From Gammaproteobacteria bacterium (GTDB lineage: Bacteria; Pseudomonadota; Gammaproteobacteria; Steroidobacterales; Steroidobacteraceae): DNA of 64,000 nucleotides. Below, piece by piece: positions 1-9,800 of this stretch. The position numbers and the translations under genes were made by a program. The stretch covers positions 16,006-80,005 of the forward strand of contig JANYJY010000074.1 of the NCBI GenBank assembly GCA_025358295.1, in the 5' to 3' direction. Positions within the stretch are counted from its first letter, which is position 1. Each line of letters opens with the position of its first letter. The notes under the pieces are model-generated. The model made no database searches. It was not told the DNA's origin and worked only from the letters and a program-made list of their open reading frames with translations.

Positions 1-1
1 C

Positions 2-688
2 TTGGCGAAGGGCTACCGGTTGATTCTGGTCGATATCCGCGGCCATGGGCAATCCAGTAAGCCAGAATGTTGTTATGCCCGACTCGACTTTGCCTACGAC
101 ATCAAGCTGCTGCTCGATGCGCTCGGCATCGGCAAGGCGGACATTGTCGGACACTCCCTGGGCAGCATCATTGCGCAAACCTTCGCCGAATACTGGCCGG
201 AGCGCACCGCGCATGTCGTGTTGATTTCCTCTACCGGCGGTGAACCCCCCGGACGGCCGCCAAAAGCACCGCAATTCGATTTCGCCGCGGAAATCCGCAA
301 GCTCAAGGAACCCATCGAAGCCGACTCGCCCTTTATGATTGCTTGGTGGGATTCGCCGACGCCGGTGGATCCCGATTTCATCCGCCGACAGCGCAAGGAT
401 GCGGCCGGTATTCCGTTACGCGTCTGGCTCGCTGTCCTCGATCAGGGACTGCAGTCCAACAACGCCTATGCCGATCTACAGGGCACTCTGCCGCGGCTCA
501 AGGCGCCCACCCTGCTCATTTGGGGAAGTAAGGATCCCATCATGGAAGAAGATGTGAGGCAGTCCCTGAGAGTCGCCTTGCCGAAGGCCGAAGTGAAAAT
601 CTTCGACGGGCTCGGCCACAATCCATTCTGGGAGAACCCGCGCAGCGTCGCGGATGTCATCAACGCATTTCTTGCCGTTCCTATCTAG
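2..688 (+). CDS. alpha/beta hydrolase, 5' end cut by the window
   Basis: Alpha/beta-hydrolase fold enzyme, probably an esterase or hydrolase acting on a small substrate that cannot be named from sequence. The visible part begins just before the conserved RGHGQS turn. The nucleophile elbow GHSLGS follows at about residues 50-55, then the acid in GSKDPIMEE and the catalytic His in GLGHNPFWE near the C-terminus, so the triad is complete. Family members usually have 40-60 more N-terminal residues, so the TTG at base 2 is only the first in-frame start in the window and the true start lies upstream. Its stop codon overlaps the stop of the convergent permease gene within CTAG. Confidence 0.85.
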   Translation: MAKGYRLILVDIRGHGQSSKPECCYARLDFAYDIKLLLDALGIGKADIVGHSLGSIIAQTFAEYWPERTAHVVLISSTGGEPPGRPPKAPQFDFAAEIRKLKEPIEADSPFMIAWWDSPTPVDPDFIRRQRKDAAGIPLRVWLAVLDQGLQSNNAYADLQGTLPRLKAPTLLIWGSKDPIMEEDVRQSLRVALPKAEVKIFDGLGHNPFWENPRSVADVINAFLAVPI

Positions 689-2109
689 GCTGCATCCGGG
701 TCCAAATCCCGATCCGCCGCGTGACAGCGGTGCCGATCCGCGGTCACGTCGAGCGAGCGGCAGGCGGCGATGTAGACGAGTGCGGATACCGGCAGGCCGA
801 TGAGCATCGCTATGTCGGCGCCGCCCAGCGCCCTCGCCACCGGCCCCTTGAAATGCTCGGTGCTAAAGAACGGAATCATGGCGACGAAGCCGATGCCATA
901 CGCCCACAGGCCGCGCCAGTTCCAACGTCCATACATGCCGCGCGGATTGAAAATCTCGCGCACCGAGTAGTGGCCCTTTCGAATGAGATAGAAGTCGACC
1001 AAATTGATGGCCGTCCAAGGCGTAAAGAGATATAGGAGTACCGCAAGGAATTCGCTAAATTTCTCGACGAAATTGTGCGAGGACGCCAAGGCCAGGCTGG
1101 TGGCTGCCACGGTCGACACGAGCAGTGTCATGAGCCGCTTGGCAAGAGTCGGCCGGCCGGGCTTGATGGAATCCATGACGCTCAGAAGGGTCAGCGATGC
1201 GCCGTAGTAGTTGAGCGATGTGATGGTGACGAGCCCCAAAAGCGAGCACAGCAACAGCGGCTTGCCGAACCCCGGCAATACCTGGTCAGCCACGGTGCGA
1301 AGCGCCGTCGCCACTTCCGATGTCCGATACAGCGCGGAAGACAGAGTGCCGACCAGCATCATCCAGGTGCCGCCGATGAACGCCCCCAGGTAGGTCCACC
1401 AGAACGAAGCCCCGACTCCCACATTGCGCGGCAGGTAGCGCGAATAATCCGAAACGTAAATTGACCAAGCGATCTGATAGGAAGCAGCCGCGAAGAATTG
1501 GGTCAGAAAGGGCACGGCACGGAAGTCCCGCAGCGCGATTTCCTGCGGCGGCAGCTGAATCTTTACCACCACCGCCACCGTGAACACGAATAGCGCGCCG
1601 ATCAGGATGTACGCCACCCATCGTTGCGCGACGTGAATCAGGTCATAGCCGATCACCGCCAGCGAAACGGACAGCAGCGTGAACACCACTATGGTCAGGT
1701 TCCAATCCCCACCGTAGAGGGACAGCACAGTCTGCGCCGCCAGAATTTGATTGAATGCGTTGAATCCGATGTAAGCAATGAGCGCCACACCCCACACCAG
1801 GAGCGCACCCACATAGCCGAATTGGGGCCGCGACTGGATCATTTGTGGCAGCCCCAGCTGCGGACCTTGCGTGGAATGGAAGGCCATGAAAAAGGTGCCG
1901 AAGGCGCATCCGAAAATCACGGCAAGCGCCATCCAGACCAAATTGCCGCCGAGCGCGACTCCGACAACGCCGGTCGCGACCGTCGCCAGGTGCGCGTCGC
2001 CCGAGAACCAAACCGGCCAAAGGTGCCACACCTTGCCGTGCCGTTCGGCAATGGGCACGTAGTCTATGGAGCGCTTTTCAATCATCAATTCGCCGAATTT
2101 CGCCGTCAT
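685..2109 (-). CDS. NCS1-family nucleobase:cation symporter
   Basis: Inner-membrane permease of the NCS1 family (cytosine, allantoin, hydantoin or related substrates; substrate not determinable here). The 474 residues carry about 12 hydrophobic segments. The N-terminus (IEKRSIDYVPIAERHGKVW) and the GLPQMIQSRPQFGYVGA stretch in the first third are typical of the family. ATG at 2109 gives the full length; a second ATG eight codons in is also possible and neither has a strong ribosome site. The neighbouring partial hydrolase is convergent, so no operon partner helps to name the substrate. Confidence 0.85.
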   Translation of the reverse strand: MTAKFGELMIEKRSIDYVPIAERHGKVWHLWPVWFSGDAHLATVATGVVGVALGGNLVWMALAVIFGCAFGTFFMAFHSTQGPQLGLPQMIQSRPQFGYVGALLVWGVALIAYIGFNAFNQILAAQTVLSLYGGDWNLTIVVFTLLSVSLAVIGYDLIHVAQRWVAYILIGALFVFTVAVVVKIQLPPQEIALRDFRAVPFLTQFFAAASYQIAWSIYVSDYSRYLPRNVGVGASFWWTYLGAFIGGTWMMLVGTLSSALYRTSEVATALRTVADQVLPGFGKPLLLCSLLGLVTITSLNYYGASLTLLSVMDSIKPGRPTLAKRLMTLLVSTVAATSLALASSHNFVEKFSEFLAVLLYLFTPWTAINLVDFYLIRKGHYSVREIFNPRGMYGRWNWRGLWAYGIGFVAMIPFFSTEHFKGPVARALGGADIAMLIGLPVSALVYIAACRSLDVTADRHRCHAADRDLDPDAA

Positions 2110-2248
2110 CTATGGCTCTTTTGTCGGTGACACCGAAGAAAATACTAACATCTGGGCAAGCCTGCTGCGCCGCATTCCGGCCCGACTCGCAAAATCATCG
2201 CTGCTGCTCCGTCGCCGTCTGGACACTCGTATAGGCAGTTGCATTTAT

Positions 2249-2264
2249 TTAACCATACGGTTAA
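2249..2264. promoter_or_regulatory. palindromic operator of the VOC-ArsR-SRPBCC operon
   Basis: Inverted repeat TTAACC-ATAC-GGTTAA, with a further GGTTAAC half-site at 2278-2284, lies 60-77 bp upstream of the VOC gene. ArsR-family repressors bind such short dyads and commonly autoregulate, and an ArsR gene is second in this operon. Assignment to that regulator is inference. Confidence 0.5.
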
Positions 2265-2325
2265 CCTTCTCTGCAATGGTTAACAATCACCCCGATTGTC
2301 GACACCTAACCCAACGGAGCGAAGC

Positions 2326-2781
2326 ATGATTCCCACTCCCAGCGACTGGCCGCGAATTTCCAGCAGTGTGTTCTACCAGGATGCGGCGGCCGCCATCGAT
2401 TGGCTGTGCGAGGCCTTTGGGTTTGAAGTGCGGCTTAAAGTGGAAGGTGACAACGGCCGGATCGAACACAGCGAGCTGACTTACGGTGAGGGCCTGATCA
2501 TGGTCGGCCAGGAAACGCAGGATTCCGAGCGACCCTGGAAAAAATCGATGCGCAGCCCCAAATCCCTCAACGGCGTCTGCACTCAAAGTATGATGATTTT
2601 CGTCGACGACGCGAAGGCCCATTGCACGCGCGCGCGCGCGCGCGGCGCGCAAATCGTCGAGGAACCCGCGGTCCACGACTACGGCGAGGACTATTGGTCG
2701 GACATGAGTTACGGCGCCCTCGATCTGGAGGGGCATATGTGGTGGATTACCCAGCGACTGCGCAACCCTCCAATGCCTTGA
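2326..2781 (+). CDS. VOC-family (glyoxalase/bleomycin-resistance-like) protein
   Basis: Small vicinal-oxygen-chelate fold protein (151 residues). It opens with SSSVFYQDAAAAIDWLCEAFGF, the usual first strand and helix of 'PhnB-like/YdeM-like' VOC proteins, and ends with DLEGHMWWITQ, which carries a typical metal-side His. The enzymatic activity is unknown. ATG 2326 is chosen because GGAG lies seven bases before it; the TTG 30 bases earlier has no such site. It leads an operon with ArsR and SRPBCC genes, a grouping common in proteobacteria. The run of alternating CG in its middle encodes TRARARGA. Confidence 0.8.
   Translation: MIPTPSDWPRISSSVFYQDAAAAIDWLCEAFGFEVRLKVEGDNGRIEHSELTYGEGLIMVGQETQDSERPWKKSMRSPKSLNGVCTQSMMIFVDDAKAHCTRARARGAQIVEEPAVHDYGEDYWSDMSYGALDLEGHMWWITQRLRNPPMP
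2627..2644. repeat. (CG)9 dinucleotide repeat inside the VOC gene
   Basis: Eighteen bases of perfect CG alternation, followed after one base by another GCGCGC. It is in frame as Arg-Ala repeats. Dinucleotide tracts of this length can slip and can adopt Z-DNA. Confidence 0.9.
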
Positions 2782-2797
2782 ACGCGGATCTGGAATT

Positions 2798-3160
2798 GTG
2801 GATCAACGCTCATCCAAGCCCGATCTGGACTCAGCCTTCAACGCTCTGTCCGACTCGTCGCGGCGCGAGATGATCCGTCTGCTGCTGCAACGGCCACGGC
2901 GGGCCGGGGAGCTTGCACAAAACATCTGCATGAGCCCGCAGGCTCTTAGCCGTCACCTGCGGGTGTTGCGCAAAGCCGGATTAGTAGCCGAGGAAAGCAT
3001 CGAAAATGATGCGCGCGTGCGCATCTACCGTGTACACGCTCGGGCATTTCAGCCCGTTCAACAATGGTTGCTGCAGGTTGAGGAACTCTGGCGGGCCCAG
3101 CTTCTGGCCTTCAAGTCCTACGCCGAGAATGCGCAGCGCGACCGCAAGTCCAAGACATGA
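2798..3160 (+). CDS. ArsR-family winged-helix transcriptional regulator
   Basis: A 120-residue regulator with the ArsR/SmtB winged helix: FNALSDSSRREMIRLLL, then the recognition region GELAQNICMSPQALSRHLRVLRKAGLV, then the wing. No cysteine-rich metal-binding motif is visible, so it belongs to the non-metal-sensing group often paired with SRPBCC proteins. It starts at GTG 2798, 16 bases after the VOC gene, and its end overlaps the SRPBCC start in ATGA. It probably represses its own operon through the dyad at 2249-2264 (inference). Confidence 0.88.
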   Translation: MDQRSSKPDLDSAFNALSDSSRREMIRLLLQRPRRAGELAQNICMSPQALSRHLRVLRKAGLVAEESIENDARVRIYRVHARAFQPVQQWLLQVEELWRAQLLAFKSYAENAQRDRKSKT

Positions 3161-3648
3161 GCGGCGACAGCGCACGCGTCAGCGTCACAGTCGCGGTTCC
3201 GCCGCCGCTGGCATTCAAAATATTCACCGCGGAAATAGACCGCTGGTGGCGGCGCGGCATCAAGTTTCGTCACGCCGGCAAACACAGCGGCTTCCTGCGC
3301 ATCGAGCCGGAAGTGGGCGGCCGACTGTTCGAATCCATCGACGGCGACGGCGGACCGCATGTTCTGGAGGTGGGCCGCGTGCGCGTTTGGGAACCGCCCC
3401 GGCGTCTATGCTTCACCTGGCGCAATGCGAACTTCGCCCCGCATGAACAAACCGAGGTCGAGGTTGTATTTACTCAAACAATCGCCGGCACCATGGTGAC
3501 GGTCACGCATCGGCAGCTGTCCACACTGCGTGCGGACCACCCTGCCCGGCACGGACTGCAGGGCGCCGACTTCACCCGCATGATCGGGCTATGGTGGGGC
3601 GAGCAAATGAGCTCTTTGCGTGAAGTCTGCGCCGCACGGCGCGACTAG
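3157..3648 (+). CDS. SRPBCC (AHSA1-like) domain protein
   Basis: START/SRPBCC-fold protein of 163 residues. Features of the AHSA1-type family are the strand VSVTVAVPPPLAFKIFTAEIDRWW, the VGGRLFE turn, and VWEPPRRLCFTWRN. Members bind small hydrophobic ligands in a helix-grip cavity; the ligand is unknown. It is translationally coupled to the ArsR gene by a 4-base overlap and ends 2 bases from the end of the convergent cyclopropane synthase gene. Confidence 0.85.
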   Translation: MSGDSARVSVTVAVPPPLAFKIFTAEIDRWWRRGIKFRHAGKHSGFLRIEPEVGGRLFESIDGDGGPHVLEVGRVRVWEPPRRLCFTWRNANFAPHEQTEVEVVFTQTIAGTMVTVTHRQLSTLRADHPARHGLQGADFTRMIGLWWGEQMSSLREVCAARRD

Positions 3649-3650
3649 GC

Positions 3651-5006
3651 TTAGTTGTACAGATAACGCCGTGTGAGCGGAATCGGCACATTGCCTGAGG
3701 CGCGTTTGGCCGCCAGCACCTGATAAATGCCGATGTCACCGCCTTCGAAATCAAGCGCGCAGGCCGCCATATACAATCGCCAAATTCTGTACGTCGCTTC
3801 CTCGACATACTGCAGCGCTCGAGCGTGATTGGCCTCCAATCTTGCAACCCAGTGGCGCAAAGTCAACGCGTAGTGAGGACGCAGGGCCTCGACATCGGCG
3901 ATTTCGAAACAAGCTTGCTCCATGCGGTGCTGGATATTGCTGATGTTGTCGAGCTGGCCGTCCGGGAAAACGTACCGATTGATGAACTCAGTGGATAACG
4001 ATTTCTGCCATCCTTCGAGATTGTGAGTGATGCCGTGATTGAGAAACAAGCCGTGCGGTTTGAGCAGGCGATGAACCGCGGAAAAATACACAGGTAGGTT
4101 CTGCAGACCCACATGCTCGAACATGCCGACGCTGGCCACTTTATCGTAGAGCGACTCGCCGGCTACATCCCTGTAATCCCGCAATTCGACGCTGACGCGA
4201 TCCTCGAGACCGGCCCCGCGAATGCGCTCGCGTGTGACCAGCAATTGACGTGCGCTTAGCGTTACGCCGTGCGCCCGAACACCGTAACGCTCGGCGGCGT
4301 GAATCAGGAGTGCGCCCCAACCGCAGCCGATGTCGAGCAAGCTCTCTCCCCGGCGCAATGACAGTTTGCGGCATATGTGGTCCAGCTTCGCCACCTGGGC
4401 CGTCTCCAAGTCAGTGTCGGGCCGCTCGAAATACGCACAGGAATAGACCATGGCGCGGTCCAGCCATAACGCATAAAACTCATTCGACACGTCATAATGA
4501 AAGTGGATGGCGGCGCGATTTTCCGACTTGGAGTGCAAATTGACGACGCGCCTGCGCAACGCCGGCAGCGATCTAGGCGCCGACAAACCCGTCGTACGCA
4601 GAACTCGCAAGTGCAGCGCCGCCGCTGCCGCCGCGATCTTCTCCGTGAGTGGCAAGCGCAGCGCCTCCAAATGCTCCTTCAGTTTCAGGGCGGCAAAGAA
4701 ATCACCTTCAATATCCAAATCTCCGCGGAAATATGCCTCGACCAGCCGCAATGGATCTTGGCCGAGAACTGTCGAACAAATCACGTCGGGATTGCGAAAC
4801 ACCAAGGTGAACGGCGATGCTTGCGCGGTTGAATCGCCCGTACCCAGGGTCATCTGGACGTCATTCCACAATCTTACCGTCAGATTGAAGGGTAGATGCC
4901 TGAACAGCCGTCGCAGCAGACCGGAGGCCAGCTCGATTTCGCGATGAAGAGCCGCCGGCGCCGAGCGCTCCAATGCTTCCGTGTGCACGTGATCATGCAT
5001 GGACAC
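3651..5006 (-). CDS. cfa: cyclopropane-fatty-acyl-phospholipid synthase
   Basis: S-adenosylmethionine-dependent enzyme that adds a methylene across double bonds of membrane phospholipid acyl chains. The 451 residues fit the family. After an N-terminal domain, HFHYDVSNEFYALWLDRAMVYSCAYF is the characteristic CFA region, followed by the SAM-binding loop LLDIGCGWGALLIHAAE and VGMFEHVG. The start is ATG 5006 or the in-frame ATG two codons later. A TATAAT-like -10 lies upstream at 5042-5047 on the minus strand, without a good -35. Such enzymes are usually induced in stationary phase or by acid stress. Confidence 0.9.
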   Translation of the reverse strand: MSMHDHVHTEALERSAPAALHREIELASGLLRRLFRHLPFNLTVRLWNDVQMTLGTGDSTAQASPFTLVFRNPDVICSTVLGQDPLRLVEAYFRGDLDIEGDFFAALKLKEHLEALRLPLTEKIAAAAAALHLRVLRTTGLSAPRSLPALRRRVVNLHSKSENRAAIHFHYDVSNEFYALWLDRAMVYSCAYFERPDTDLETAQVAKLDHICRKLSLRRGESLLDIGCGWGALLIHAAERYGVRAHGVTLSARQLLVTRERIRGAGLEDRVSVELRDYRDVAGESLYDKVASVGMFEHVGLQNLPVYFSAVHRLLKPHGLFLNHGITHNLEGWQKSLSTEFINRYVFPDGQLDNISNIQHRMEQACFEIADVEALRPHYALTLRHWVARLEANHARALQYVEEATYRIWRLYMAACALDFEGGDIGIYQVLAAKRASGNVPIPLTRRYLYN

Positions 5007-5106
5007 ACCCCGAAGAACGAGATTGTGACGGTGTGACCGGGATTATACGTCAGCCGAACCGGGATGGAACCGGCGTGCCGACCCTCAAGCAAATTGCATA
5101 CCAAAA

Positions 5107-5131
5107 CCGCCGACCGGACGAAGGTCGGCGG
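5107..5131 (-). terminator. intrinsic terminator after the S10 peptidase gene
   Basis: Perfect 9-bp GC-rich stem (CCGCCGACC pairing with GGTCGGCGG) with a 7-base loop. On the minus strand it is followed by TTTTGG. It lies 10 bases after the stop codon of the minus-strand peptidase gene. Confidence 0.75.
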
Positions 5132-5140
5132 CTAATTCGA

Positions 5141-6796
5141 CTATTTGCTGGCGCCGTTGCGTGTCTTTTCAATGAAGGCGGCGACGTTCGCATGCAATGC
5201 CTTCAGATCCGGCTCATGGGCATAGACCATGTGGCCGGAAGTGTAGAAATGCATTTCGATATTGCCCTGTAGCGCACTCTGGATGGGCAACTGGCGCAAC
5301 TCGTAAACCGCGGCGAAGTATGGGGTGGCCAGATCGTAGTAGCCGCCGTGCAGCTGAACCTTGAGATTGGGATTCTGCTTCATGGCAACCGCCAGGTCGG
5401 GCATGACGTTGATCGGACCCGCCACTTTGGTCAATGACCCGGGCGGCTGATGCAGGTTATCCCAAACCTTGTACACGTCGAATATCTCCGCCTTATAGGT
5501 TTTCCGCTCGCCGAACTTGAGCACGGTGCGCACATAGTCGTTGAATGCGGACACATACGCGGATGAGATGGCAGCCGACTGTGGATCGTAGTCGGATTCC
5601 TTGCTCATCGGATCGATGGTGGGGCCGGCAAAGCGAGTGTCGAGCCGGCCGGTCGTCACTTCGCTTCCCAACAAGGTCTTTTCAAACTCCCCGCCGTTGA
5701 CACGAAGATTGGCGCGCTCGATGTAGTCGGCCGGCAGGCCCGTGTAATTATGCAGCCTCACCGCGATATCCGCTTTACGTTCCGCACTCAACGTCGAGCC
5801 GGCCGCGAGCGCCTGCAGATAGTCGGTCAGCGCGAAATTCTCCACCTCCCTCAACAGAGGCTCGAGCGCCGCCGGCTGATTGGGCAGTTTGTGGTGATAC
5901 CAGGCTGTCGCGGCGTAAGTGGGCAACGCCAGCACGTAGGGGAGATCCACGCCGGGATTGAACTGCGGCGCATCGGGGCCATCGTCGAAATTCAACACCT
6001 GCGACAATAGTATGACGCCGTTCAGATCCAGGGATTTCTCGCTCTGGAGAATATTCGCCAGCGCCGCAGACCGAGTCGTCCCATAGCTCTCGCCGAACAG
6101 GTACTTCGGAGAATTCCAGCGGTTGTGCTGCGAGAGAAACTCAACGATGAAATTGGCGAAGGCGTGCGCGTCCTCGTCGACGCCGTAAAATGACTTTTCT
6201 TTATCCGCACCGCGCAAGTGACCGAATCCGGTGCCCGGCGCATCGATGAACACCAAATCGCTCGTATCGAGAAGGCTGTATTCATTATCGACGATTCGAT
6301 ACGGAGCCGCCGGGCTGTGCGTATCGTCGGCCGTCACTACTCTTTTCGGGCCGAAGGCGCCCATATGCAGCCACACCGTCGATGATCCGGGACCGCCGTT
6401 GTACAAAAATGTGATGGGGCGGCGGGTGTCTTCCTTGTCGCCGCGAAAATACGCGACGTAGGACATCCCAGCTTCCGGCGTCTGAGGCGGCGGCGGGCCG
6501 GCTCTATCTTCCTTGGGCAGAGGTGCGTCGTCATCCAGGGGGTCCTTCAAGTGGACCACCAGAATGCCCGCCTCCGCTTGATAGCCGAGCGAACGCCCTC
6601 CTATCGATACCGTTCCTTGAGTGACTTTGAATTCATCTCTTAAATATTTGGGCGATTCGGCGGGAACCGGAACCGCGGACACTTTCATGTCCGTGGCGTC
6701 GCTCGACGAAGGACGGTCAGCAGACAATGACGGGAGTGCGGCGAGCATCGCGCCCAGCAGCGACGAGCCGATCAAAAGCCGAATCTGTAAAGACAT
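5141..6796 (-). CDS. S10-family serine carboxypeptidase-like protein, exported
   Basis: Peptidase of family S10 (serine carboxypeptidase). Residues 1-25 form a Sec signal peptide ending near LPSLSA. The oxyanion/substrate region FLYNGGPGSSTVWLHMG, the nucleophile in GESYGTTRSAAL and the C-terminal His in SGHMVYAHEP complete the catalytic set. Length (551) matches bacterial periplasmic members. It probably trims peptides from the C-terminus in the periplasm. It stands alone, with its own terminator downstream, and is separated from tamB by 55 bases. Confidence 0.88.
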   Translation of the reverse strand: MSLQIRLLIGSSLLGAMLAALPSLSADRPSSSDATDMKVSAVPVPAESPKYLRDEFKVTQGTVSIGGRSLGYQAEAGILVVHLKDPLDDDAPLPKEDRAGPPPPQTPEAGMSYVAYFRGDKEDTRRPITFLYNGGPGSSTVWLHMGAFGPKRVVTADDTHSPAAPYRIVDNEYSLLDTSDLVFIDAPGTGFGHLRGADKEKSFYGVDEDAHAFANFIVEFLSQHNRWNSPKYLFGESYGTTRSAALANILQSEKSLDLNGVILLSQVLNFDDGPDAPQFNPGVDLPYVLALPTYAATAWYHHKLPNQPAALEPLLREVENFALTDYLQALAAGSTLSAERKADIAVRLHNYTGLPADYIERANLRVNGGEFEKTLLGSEVTTGRLDTRFAGPTIDPMSKESDYDPQSAAISSAYVSAFNDYVRTVLKFGERKTYKAEIFDVYKVWDNLHQPPGSLTKVAGPINVMPDLAVAMKQNPNLKVQLHGGYYDLATPYFAAVYELRQLPIQSALQGNIEMHFYTSGHMVYAHEPDLKALHANVAAFIEKTRNGASK

Positions 6797-6851
6797 TGAT
6801 TATTCTCCGAGCGAGCAAACCCCCATTCTATCTGTTCGCGCAAGTCAGCCG

Positions 6852-9800
6852 CTAGTATTCGATCTGATAGGATAATCCGATGCTGTTGCCCGGATCATTC
6901 TCGGGCGTCGTTCCCGACGCTGAAGCCGTGCCATTGCCGATACGGGTTTGAAGCTTCAAGTGCTTGGTTAAATCGACGTCGGCCTCGAACTGACTGGTTC
7001 CTGTGGTGCTCTGCTTCGCCTCGACATAGACGCGCTTGGAGATATAACGGCCCGCCTCGACTCTGGCGCCCGAATTTTCCGTGCCGCCGATGGTATTGGT
7101 GGCCGCGCCCACCGTGAGACGATCCAGGCCCAGACTTTTCTGCAACTTGACCAAGGGATTGAGACTGCCGTCGCCAGTCACTCCGGTCAGCGTTGCCAGC
7201 GCGGCGCCTATTTGTGCCCACTGCAGACCCGAGAGCTGAGACCCTGGAGTGCCGAACAACAGACGCGCCATGATTTCGTCTTGCGGCAAAGACGGGTTGC
7301 TGGTGAATTCGAATTTCGGTGCATCGGCGAGACCGCTGATTCGTAGAGTGGCAGTTGTATCCGCCAGGGTCGTCTCCGCCGTGAAATCCAACGTCGGGTC
7401 GATCCTATTCTTGAGTCCCGCGCCGTTGAAGCTGACCCTGCCCGCCGTGAAATTGAGTTTGTGGCTCGAGAGCGTGAAGCTGCCGCGCTGCAGATCGAAA
7501 CCGCCTGCCACAGTGAGTGCATCCGTGGTGCCGCCGAGGTGCAGCTCACCGGCCATTTCCGCATCGAGCCCGCGCCCTTGCACCAGGATCTCCTGCGGCG
7601 CCTGTACCGTCAAATCCAGGCCGACCACCAGTTGCTTATCAGGCACCACCGCTGCGCCCTTGCCGCGTCGACGCACATCGAGCACAGCGACATTGGGCGG
7701 CAAACTATTTGGAATACCGATCAAAGTGCGGTTCGAGTGTATGGATCCTGCAATATCGATCCGCTCGCGCGCGGTGCCGCCGATGTGGATATCGGCATCT
7801 ACATTTGCCGTCACCAGCTTGCTCACAATGGGTTGAGCATTGCGCGCCGTCAGCTTAAGATCCACGGGAACGCCGGGCTTGAGCACTCCGATCGCGCCCG
7901 TCATCGTGACGGTTCCGGGCGCCGCCGACGCGCTGAAACTCTTGATCTCGAGACTGCCCTCGCGGCCGACGATCACTGCGGTGATATCCGACAGGCCGAT
8001 GCCGCGGGCATAGTCGTGGATGCTGCCCTTGGTCAGATTGACCGCCCCCTCGATATCGGGCACCGCAACGCTGCCGGCAACCTTCGCATCCACGTCGAGT
8101 TGACCGGAGGCATGCTGCCCACGCGCCTCGAGCACCGGGTTGATCATTCCGACGTCGAGGTTGCCGTTGATCTTAAGATCGAGCGCGCCGTCCGCGCTCA
8201 GCGGCGCGCGACCCGTGACACTGAGCTTGGACCCAGACCCGGCAGACAAACTGGCGTCGATGTCGGCGGTATCTCCATGCAGTTGCGCGGTGACCTGCGA
8301 TTCCAGTGACGGCAGACCCAGGGCGGAGTCGTCCCCCAAACGGATATCCGTGGCAGTGAATCGCACCTGACCCTGCGGCGCAGCCAGAGTGCCCTGCAAA
8401 TCTGCGCGCGCCTCGATCGTTCCGGAGGCTAGCAGTCCGGGCACGAACACATTGACCAGCGCTGGCTGCAGCCGGCGCAGAGATGCGTGCAAATCGAGCG
8501 ACGGTGAAATTCTGCCCTTGAGCTGAAATACGGCGGATTGGGCGCCTATAGTGAGCACATCGACCAACACTTCGTCGCCAAGCGTGATCTGCGCGGGAGA
8601 CAGCAGCCGGATCTCTTGTTTCTGATAGTTTGCAACGGCACTTGCCAGCGCTATCTTTCGAGCGCCGACATTGATCGAACCACCGGCTGACACGTCTGCC
8701 TTGGCGCCGCGCAGGTCCGGCACGTGCAAGTCGAGCTTGAACCCCAAGGCATCGGTAACTCCCTCAGCCCTTAGCTGAGCGCTGCCGGCCAACCCGCCTA
8801 CCTTCAGATCCTGCGCATCAACCTCAAGCTTTGCGCGAGTGCGACCCTTATCCGAATGAAACTCGACATTTCCCGCCAGTCCGCCGGCAACATCCGCGCC
8901 GAGCAAGTCGCGAAAATCCTCCAATTGTCCGATGCGAATGCTCAATTCCCCGCGCGATTGAGCTGCCGCCGGTGCGATGCTGATATCGCCGCCGACATGA
9001 ACGCTTTTCCACTCGGCACGATGAATCAGCGCGCGAATCGCTCCGGCGCGGCTCTGCTCGACGGCGATGTCCACGTCGATGGGTGACTCGTCCAGTGTTC
9101 CATGCGCCACCACGGTGCCACTCGGAGACGAGGGCAAATCACGCATGCTTATCGCGGCGGTGATCGTGCCGGCGGGTGTGTCGCGCACCGACAGAGTCGA
9201 TACCAACTGCGCCTTGCCGTCGAATGCCGTGATGGGACCCGCCAGCGCGCCGGAAGCCCTGAGGGTGCCGAGGAGATCCGGCGAAACAGCTGTTAAATCT
9301 TCGATAGCGAGATCCCAGCGACCGCTCATGTTTGGCACTTTTTGACGCGGCGATCCCAAGGGCACTCTCGTCACATTGCCGGCGGCAGACAAGATCAGCG
9401 CGCGACCCGTGAATTTCAGGCTGTCGAGGGCAAGAGCTTCATCCGTCACACTGCCCTTCAATTGCAGGCTGACATTGCGTCCCACCATTGCCGACCACAC
9501 TTCACTGCTGCGATCGAGTACCGCATTCGCGTCAAGCGATAAACGCGTGGCTGCTCCGCCGACGTCAACCTGCGCCTTGATGAGCGCGCTGCCCGGTATT
9601 TTCTGACCGACAAGGGCGCCGAACGGCGCCGTATCCGGCACGCTTACCTGCAGATTAACGCTTGGATTTCCATGCACAAGCGCGGTCACCGAAGTGGCCG
9701 CCTTGACGGACACTAGTCGATGCGCCGCCGCAAGATCGAGCGGCCGGGCGAGGACGTCCAGCCGCATCGACGCATCGATGGTGACCGGAGAGTTCTCCAG

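Noticed and set aside
5041..5100. Possible tRNA-like sequence upstream of the CFA synthase gene (GGTTC and CCGG elements).
   Set aside because: No complete cloverleaf, acceptor stem or anticodon arm can be drawn; more likely promoter DNA.
7461..8309. Long open frame on the plus strand opposite tamB.
   Set aside because: Shadow frame of a GC-rich gene; its product has no recognisable features and tamB is strongly supported.
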